Assembly: GCF_018449545.1 (NCBI RefSeq)
Contig: NZ_JAAVUR010000002.1
Coordinates: 186,001 to 250,000, forward strand
Source of the DNA: Granulicella sp. dw_53
Lineage (GTDB): Bacteria; Acidobacteriota; Terriglobia; Terriglobales; Acidobacteriaceae
DNA: 64,000 nucleotides
Reading direction: 5' to 3'
How positions within the stretch are numbered: position 1 is the first letter of the stretch; each line of letters opens with the position of its first letter. Positions 60,719 through 64,000 of this stretch are shown here, in pieces. Under the pieces are notes generated by a model. The model had not been told where the DNA came from. It saw only the letters and a list, made by a program, of their open reading frames with translations, and made no database searches. The position numbers and the translations under genes were made by a program.

Positions 60719-61237
60719 TGCGTTCTATCGTCTCCTGCGGCTTGTGCCTCTAGGCTTGTGGCTCTAGCGGGCGGCTGCGGTGGTCTTCAAATTTTGGTTC
60801 TCGCCACCCGGTTCGAACCCTCCGCCCCGGACAACTTAGACTCCCCCATTAAATCACAGCCACGCCCCAGCCCAACCCGCAGTCGAAAGAACATCTCCGT
60901 CCACGAGCCGAAAGCATAACGGAACCCCCACCCACCCGTAAAGCCAACCCCCACCACAAAAGCCAAACCCACCTATAAAGTTCGGATCGGACACAAAAAC
61001 GGGTGCCCCACCCTTTTTTGCAGCTTCATCGCAAATGGGGTGGGGTATCGTGCGGAAGCACGACCGCACTCCTATTCCAGCCCCAACCACTCGGGTGCCC
61101 GAACCACGATCCTTAGCTCACCTCGTCGCCGTTATTCGGACGCAACCCTTGCATTTGCAAGAATTCAGCACGGTATCACCCCCGCAAGTCTAAGCAAACA
61201 CAACGCTTACGCTCAGGCAGTAGGGGTGGGCGAGCAC
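60719..61237. other. 519-base gene-free region
   Basis: Between a minus-strand membrane gene and the end of another minus-strand gene. It contains one type 1 hairpin repeat (listed) and a second GGGTGCCCG fragment near 61092. A GGTTCGAACC block near 60810 is not part of a tRNA (see rejected list). No gene is supported. Confidence 0.7.
61000..61067 (+). repeat. type 1 dispersed hairpin repeat
   Basis: CGGGTGCCCCACCC..TTTTGC pairs with GCAAATGGGGTGGGG; second hairpin CGTGC-GGAA-GCACG. Same orientation as all others. Confidence 0.85.
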
Positions 61238-61510
61238 CTAGATAAACGCCACCGACTGGATCCCGGCCACGTCGAACCGTTTCCTGCAGCGGATATTCTT
61301 GCACCCGACCAGGTCATCCCGCCGCACCATGTAGCTCTGTGCCTTGGCGAACCGCGCCCGGTCCCGGTCATCCGCGCCTCGCGGCAGCTGCGCCTTCTTA
61401 CGGCGCACCAGCCAGCTCAGTTCATATTCGCCCTGTTGCCCGCAGTGTGGACAAGTCATTACGTGCGTCCGCTGCTCCGGCCGTTCATCGAAAAAATCCC
61501 GCTCTTCCAT
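61238..61510 (-). CDS. small two-CxxC zinc-ribbon protein
   Basis: A 90-residue protein with CPHC near residue 20 and a second Cys pair near the C-terminus, C-K-N-I-R-C in VGCKNIRCRKRFD, separated by a basic region (WLVRRKKAQLPRGADDRDR). The two Cys pairs suggest one zinc ribbon. The ATG at 61510 has GAGGTG eight bases upstream; the longer open frame overlaps other genes. It is divergent from the 60-residue gene at 61629. Function unknown. Confidence 0.7.
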   Translation of the reverse strand: MEERDFFDERPEQRTHVMTCPHCGQQGEYELSWLVRRKKAQLPRGADDRDRARFAKAQSYMVRRDDLVGCKNIRCRKRFDVAGIQSVAFI

Positions 61511-61628
61511 CCGGCACCTCATTGCACCGCGCGCACGCCTCAATGGCCTGCTGAGTCCGCGGTGTCGCACCTGCGAAGACGAGTATATTGCATAATCACC
61601 ATGGGCCTGGAGCTCCCAAGGTGTCTTT

Positions 61629-61811
61629 ATGAGCAAACCCAAGAAGCAGGTCTTCTCCAAAATCAAGGCCGTCAAAGCCAACGCCCGCGACCGTGTAGGC
61701 ACTCCGCCTCCGGAGCGCGTCCTCCCCGACCCCAAACAGAAGGCCGCAGCCAACCCGAAGCACAAGCAGACCCTGGCCGACCTGCTCAGCACCCCAGGAG
61801 AAGATGCATGA
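61629..61811 (+). CDS. small basic hypothetical protein
   Basis: A 60-residue Lys/Pro/Ala-rich protein (MSKPKKQVFSKIKAVKA, PPPERVLPDPKQKAAA, KHKQTLADLLSTPGEDA). It has no membrane segment or known domain and may be disordered. AAGGTGT lies six bases before the ATG. Its TGA overlaps the ATG of the SIMPL-domain gene (ATGA), so the two are translationally coupled. The overlap and ribosome site are the main evidence that it is real. Confidence 0.6.
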   Translation: MSKPKKQVFSKIKAVKANARDRVGTPPPERVLPDPKQKAAANPKHKQTLADLLSTPGEDA

Positions 61812-62554
61812 ACCCTTCCCGCCTCGCCGTCCTTACCCTCTGCGCAACCGCACTGGCCTCCGTCCCCAGCCACGCCCAGTCCCAGCCTCAGGGTCTCCAG
61901 CTCAACAAGGACAACCGCAGCATCGCCGTCACCGCCACGGACCGCGTCATCGCCCAGGCCGACGTCGCCACCCTCCACATCGGCTACATCGTCTACGGCG
62001 CGGATAGCCCCGCCGCCTACGCCTCCGGCTCCCGCGTCTCGAACGCCATCGTCGCCGCCCTCACCAAGGCCGGAGTCCCCGCGGACGCCCTCGAAAGCGA
62101 GAACCAGAGCATCTCTCCGGTTCAGGACTACCAGGTCCAGAAGCTCACCGAGGCGGAGAAGGCTCAGCGCAAGTTCCAGGTCGTCCAGAGCTGGACCCTC
62201 CGCAGCAACGCCAAAGACGCCTCAGTGCTCCTCGATGTAGCGGTCAAGGCCGGAGCCAACCAGTCCGGCCAGATCGACTGGTCCCTCAAGGACGAGAACG
62301 CGCCGCAAGCCGAAGCAGCCTCTAAAGCTCTTCAGCGTGCTCGCACCGTCGCCGCCCAGATGGCGGCCGGCATGAACGTCAAGCTCGGCAATCTCATCTA
62401 CGCCAGCAACGAGGTCCAGTCCGAACCCGTCCGTCCCCTCATGCGCGGATTGGCTCAAGCGAGCATGGCCATGGATAAAGTTCAGCCCCTCGCCATCAAT
62501 CCCCGCCGTGTGGAAAAGTCGGCCACCGTCTACGCTGTCTTCGCCATCGAATAG
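61808..62554 (+). CDS. SIMPL-domain (DUF541) periplasmic protein
   Basis: A 248-residue exported protein. The signal peptide (LAVLTLCATALASVPSHAQ) is followed by the SIMPL fold: ITVTATDRVIAQADVATLHIG, SNAIVAALTKAGVPADALE, VVQSWTLRSNAKDASVL and a second copy of the beta-alpha motif with ALQRARTVAAQMAAGM and a short C-terminal strand KSATVYAVFAIE, quoted in parts. SIMPL proteins are periplasmic and linked to stress tolerance in other bacteria. ATG 61808 is used; the longer frame upstream overlaps the 60-residue gene. Confidence 0.82.
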   Translation: MNPSRLAVLTLCATALASVPSHAQSQPQGLQLNKDNRSIAVTATDRVIAQADVATLHIGYIVYGADSPAAYASGSRVSNAIVAALTKAGVPADALESENQSISPVQDYQVQKLTEAEKAQRKFQVVQSWTLRSNAKDASVLLDVAVKAGANQSGQIDWSLKDENAPQAEAASKALQRARTVAAQMAAGMNVKLGNLIYASNEVQSEPVRPLMRGLAQASMAMDKVQPLAINPRRVEKSATVYAVFAIE

Positions 62555-62608
62555 ACTGGCCGCGCAATGCAGTAAGAGATATTGTTATGTGGTCCCGAGG
62601 TCCTAAAT

Positions 62609-63403
62609 ATGCCCGTCCAAGAATACCGCGAACTCAAACCGACCCCCGAAGCTGAAGCGATCTTTCGCCGTTGGCTCGCTCATCTGAACGACGAGTTCAC
62701 TCGCCATACGGATGTCAATCGCCGCTCCGAGATCGTCCGCGACGAGCTCATCCAGCTCTACCTCGGTCGTCCCGTCGGTGGACGCAAGCAAGCCACCCTC
62801 GTCACCGAGCTCCCCACCAACGTCATGCTGGAGTGCTTCGACCCCCGCAACGTAACCCTCGAGCCCGAGTACTATGGCGACATCGACGCCGAAAAGTACG
62901 GCCTCCGCAAGCCCCTCATCTACTTCTGGCAGATGTTCGACCGCTCGCCCGCCGGTCTCAACCACTGGCTCGGCTTCCGCTTCCGCTGCATGCTCGGCCG
63001 CCACATCTTCCGCCACCTCGGCAAGGGAGTTAAGATCTTCCACAACGTCGAGTTCACCTACGGCTACAACCTCACCATCGGTGACAACTGCACCGTACAC
63101 AAGAACGTCCTGCTCGACGACCGCGGCGAGATCATCCTCCACGACGGCACCAGCATCGCCGACTACGCCAACATCTACTCCCACACCCACGACATCAACC
63201 ACCAGGCCGACGTCACCAACAAGGTCACCGAACTCGGCCCCAAGGCCCGCGTCACCTACCACGCAACCGTCCTCGCCGGAGCCAACATCGGCGAGAACGG
63301 CATGCTGGGAGCCATGGGACTCGCCACCAGCCCCGTTCCCCCTAACACCGTCTCCGTAGGCATCCCCGCCCATCCCAAGAAGGAAAAGGACCCTACCGCA
63401 TAG
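62609..63403 (+). CDS. acyltransferase of the hexapeptide (left-handed beta-helix) family
   Basis: A 264-residue enzyme resembling maltose O-acetyltransferase-like proteins. An N-terminal helical part (EAEAIFRRWLAHLNDEF) precedes a GYNLTIGDNCTVHKNVLLDDRG, ILHDGTSIADYANIYSHTHDINHQ, LAGANIGENGMLGAMGLATS repeat region (in parts) with the catalytic-type His in HTHDIN. Acceptor unknown. ATG 62609 has GAGG nine bases upstream and starts MPVQEYREL; a TTG 27 bases upstream is less likely. Confidence 0.85.
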   Translation: MPVQEYRELKPTPEAEAIFRRWLAHLNDEFTRHTDVNRRSEIVRDELIQLYLGRPVGGRKQATLVTELPTNVMLECFDPRNVTLEPEYYGDIDAEKYGLRKPLIYFWQMFDRSPAGLNHWLGFRFRCMLGRHIFRHLGKGVKIFHNVEFTYGYNLTIGDNCTVHKNVLLDDRGEIILHDGTSIADYANIYSHTHDINHQADVTNKVTELGPKARVTYHATVLAGANIGENGMLGAMGLATSPVPPNTVSVGIPAHPKKEKDPTA

Positions 63404-63409
63404 GCCGCA

Positions 63410-64000
63410 CTACTTAAGTTTCTCGCGCAGCAGATCGTCCACATCGTCGAGCTTGTCGGTCAAAAGGTTCAGCCGCTTCGCCAGATCTTTGATCTCCGAC
63501 TCCGCTCGCCGGTTGACCTCGTAGTCCAGCTCACCGCGCAGCCTGTCCTTGGTGTCCTGCCGGTTCTGGCTCATCATGATCACCGGAGCCTGAATCGAAG
63601 CCAGCATCGACAGGAACAGATTTAGCAGGATAAACGGATAGGGATCCCACGCCCGTCCGCGCAGCGCCACATTCAGCGTCGTGTAAGCCACCAGCACCAC
63701 GCCGAACGAGATAATGAAGTTCCACGATCCACCGAACCGCGCCACAGCATCGGCAACTCGGTTCCCGAAAGTGGCCTTTTCGTCGATCACCTCGTTCGGA
63801 TTACGCATCGCTCGTCCTCGGACCAGTTGCTGATGCGCATGCAGCTGCCTCGCCAACACCGTCAGCATGTCCATTCCTGCCATCGGCTTCCGCTGCAGCA
63901 GAATGGAGATGTCGTTCCTGTCCACCTCCAGACAGGTCGTCTCCTCCAGCGCCATGGCGTTGGTCTGATGCGCCGTCTGCTCCAGCATCGAAGCAAACCC
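63410..64000 (-). CDS. cyclic-nucleotide-binding domain + DUF1003 membrane protein (5' end outside window)
   Basis: The visible 196 residues begin in a Crp-type effector domain (ALEETTCLEVDRNDISILLQ, PMAGMDMLTVLARQLHAHQQL), then a DUF1003 region with two helices (WNFIISFGVVLVAYTTLNVAL and PFILLNLFLSMLASIQAPVIMMSQNRQ in part) and a C-terminal coiled coil NRRAESEIKDLAKRLN. The N-terminal part, including most of the nucleotide-binding pocket, lies beyond base 64000. It is convergent with the acyltransferase gene. Confidence 0.85.
   Translation of the reverse strand, partial: GFASMLEQTAHQTNAMALEETTCLEVDRNDISILLQRKPMAGMDMLTVLARQLHAHQQLVRGRAMRNPNEVIDEKATFGNRVADAVARFGGSWNFIISFGVVLVAYTTLNVALRGRAWDPYPFILLNLFLSMLASIQAPVIMMSQNRQDTKDRLRGELDYEVNRRAESEIKDLAKRLNLLTDKLDDVDDLLREKLK

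Noticed and set aside
60790-60835. GGTTCGAACC resembling a tRNA T-arm
   Set aside because: The five-base T-stem does not pair (ACCCG against CCTCC), and no acceptor or anticodon arms can be formed on either strand.
1-64000. CRISPR array or prophage
   Set aside because: No regularly spaced direct repeats of suitable length with unique spacers, and no phage structural, integrase or Cas genes. The hairpin repeats are irregularly placed and palindromic.

Overview
The window looks like a chromosomal segment of a soil acidobacterium of the Acidobacteriaceae / Terriglobales type (Granulicella, Terriglobus, Edaphobacter or a relative). That placement is inference from gene content: a TonB-dependent receptor with an N-terminal carboxypeptidase-regulatory-like domain, plant-polymer enzymes (alpha-galactosidase, pectate lyase), small proteins of the DUF2393 and DUF1641 kinds, and GC-rich coding sequence separated by AT-richer gaps full of short hairpin repeats. 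Housekeeping genes predominate. I see no tRNA, rRNA, CRISPR array, prophage or insertion sequence. The first gene (alpha-galactosidase) and the last (cyclic-nucleotide-binding / DUF1003 protein) are cut by the window edges.

Layout. 1-9 kb: a long minus-strand series nadC, birA, coaX, unknown, rlmD, comEC, unknown, UBP-type zinc finger, alpha-galactosidase, with several ATGA overlaps or gaps of a few bases. 9-16 kb: valS, a secreted bactofilin-like protein, then rpe and a BamD-like protein. 16-18 kb: a shortened UvrC homologue and a Phd/VapC-type toxin-antitoxin pair. 18-23 kb: a tldD - small - small - tldE operon in which two paralogous 102-residue Cys/His proteins sit between the two protease subunits, preceded by a DUF1906 protein. 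23-28 kb: a YfiT/DinB protein, a large unknown protein with a nuclease-like C-terminus, a BrnT/BrnA toxin-antitoxin pair, dusB, and an overlapping HEPN / nuclease-like pair. 28-34 kb: rpmE, a DnaC-like ATPase, small membrane proteins, an OmpA-family protein, kdsA. 34-39 kb: a cytoplasmic formate dehydrogenase with its DUF1641 partner, and a pectate lyase. 39-50 kb: SDR, DUF72, amine oxidase, cca, tsaD, cysS, moaA and a GAF-GGDEF protein. 51-56 kb: a TonB receptor, a tandemly duplicated membrane-protein gene whose second copy is frameshifted, and an EamA transporter. 56-64 kb: etfB-etfA with a membrane iron-sulfur quinone reductase, small unknowns, a SIMPL protein, an acyltransferase and the DUF1003 protein.

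Functional links. NadC, BirA and CoaX supply or attach cofactors (NAD, biotin, CoA). CCA-adding enzyme, TsaD, DusB, RlmD, ValS, CysS and L31 serve translation. EtfAB plus the membrane Fe-S protein would pass acyl-CoA dehydrogenase electrons to quinone; formate dehydrogenase is a second electron input and needs the molybdopterin pathway begun by MoaA. The gaps carry at least three short dispersed repeat families. The most interesting coding loci are the tldD/tldE operon with its two internal zinc-knuckle proteins, the HEPN/nuclease-like pair, and the nuclease-like 540-residue protein beside BrnTA.
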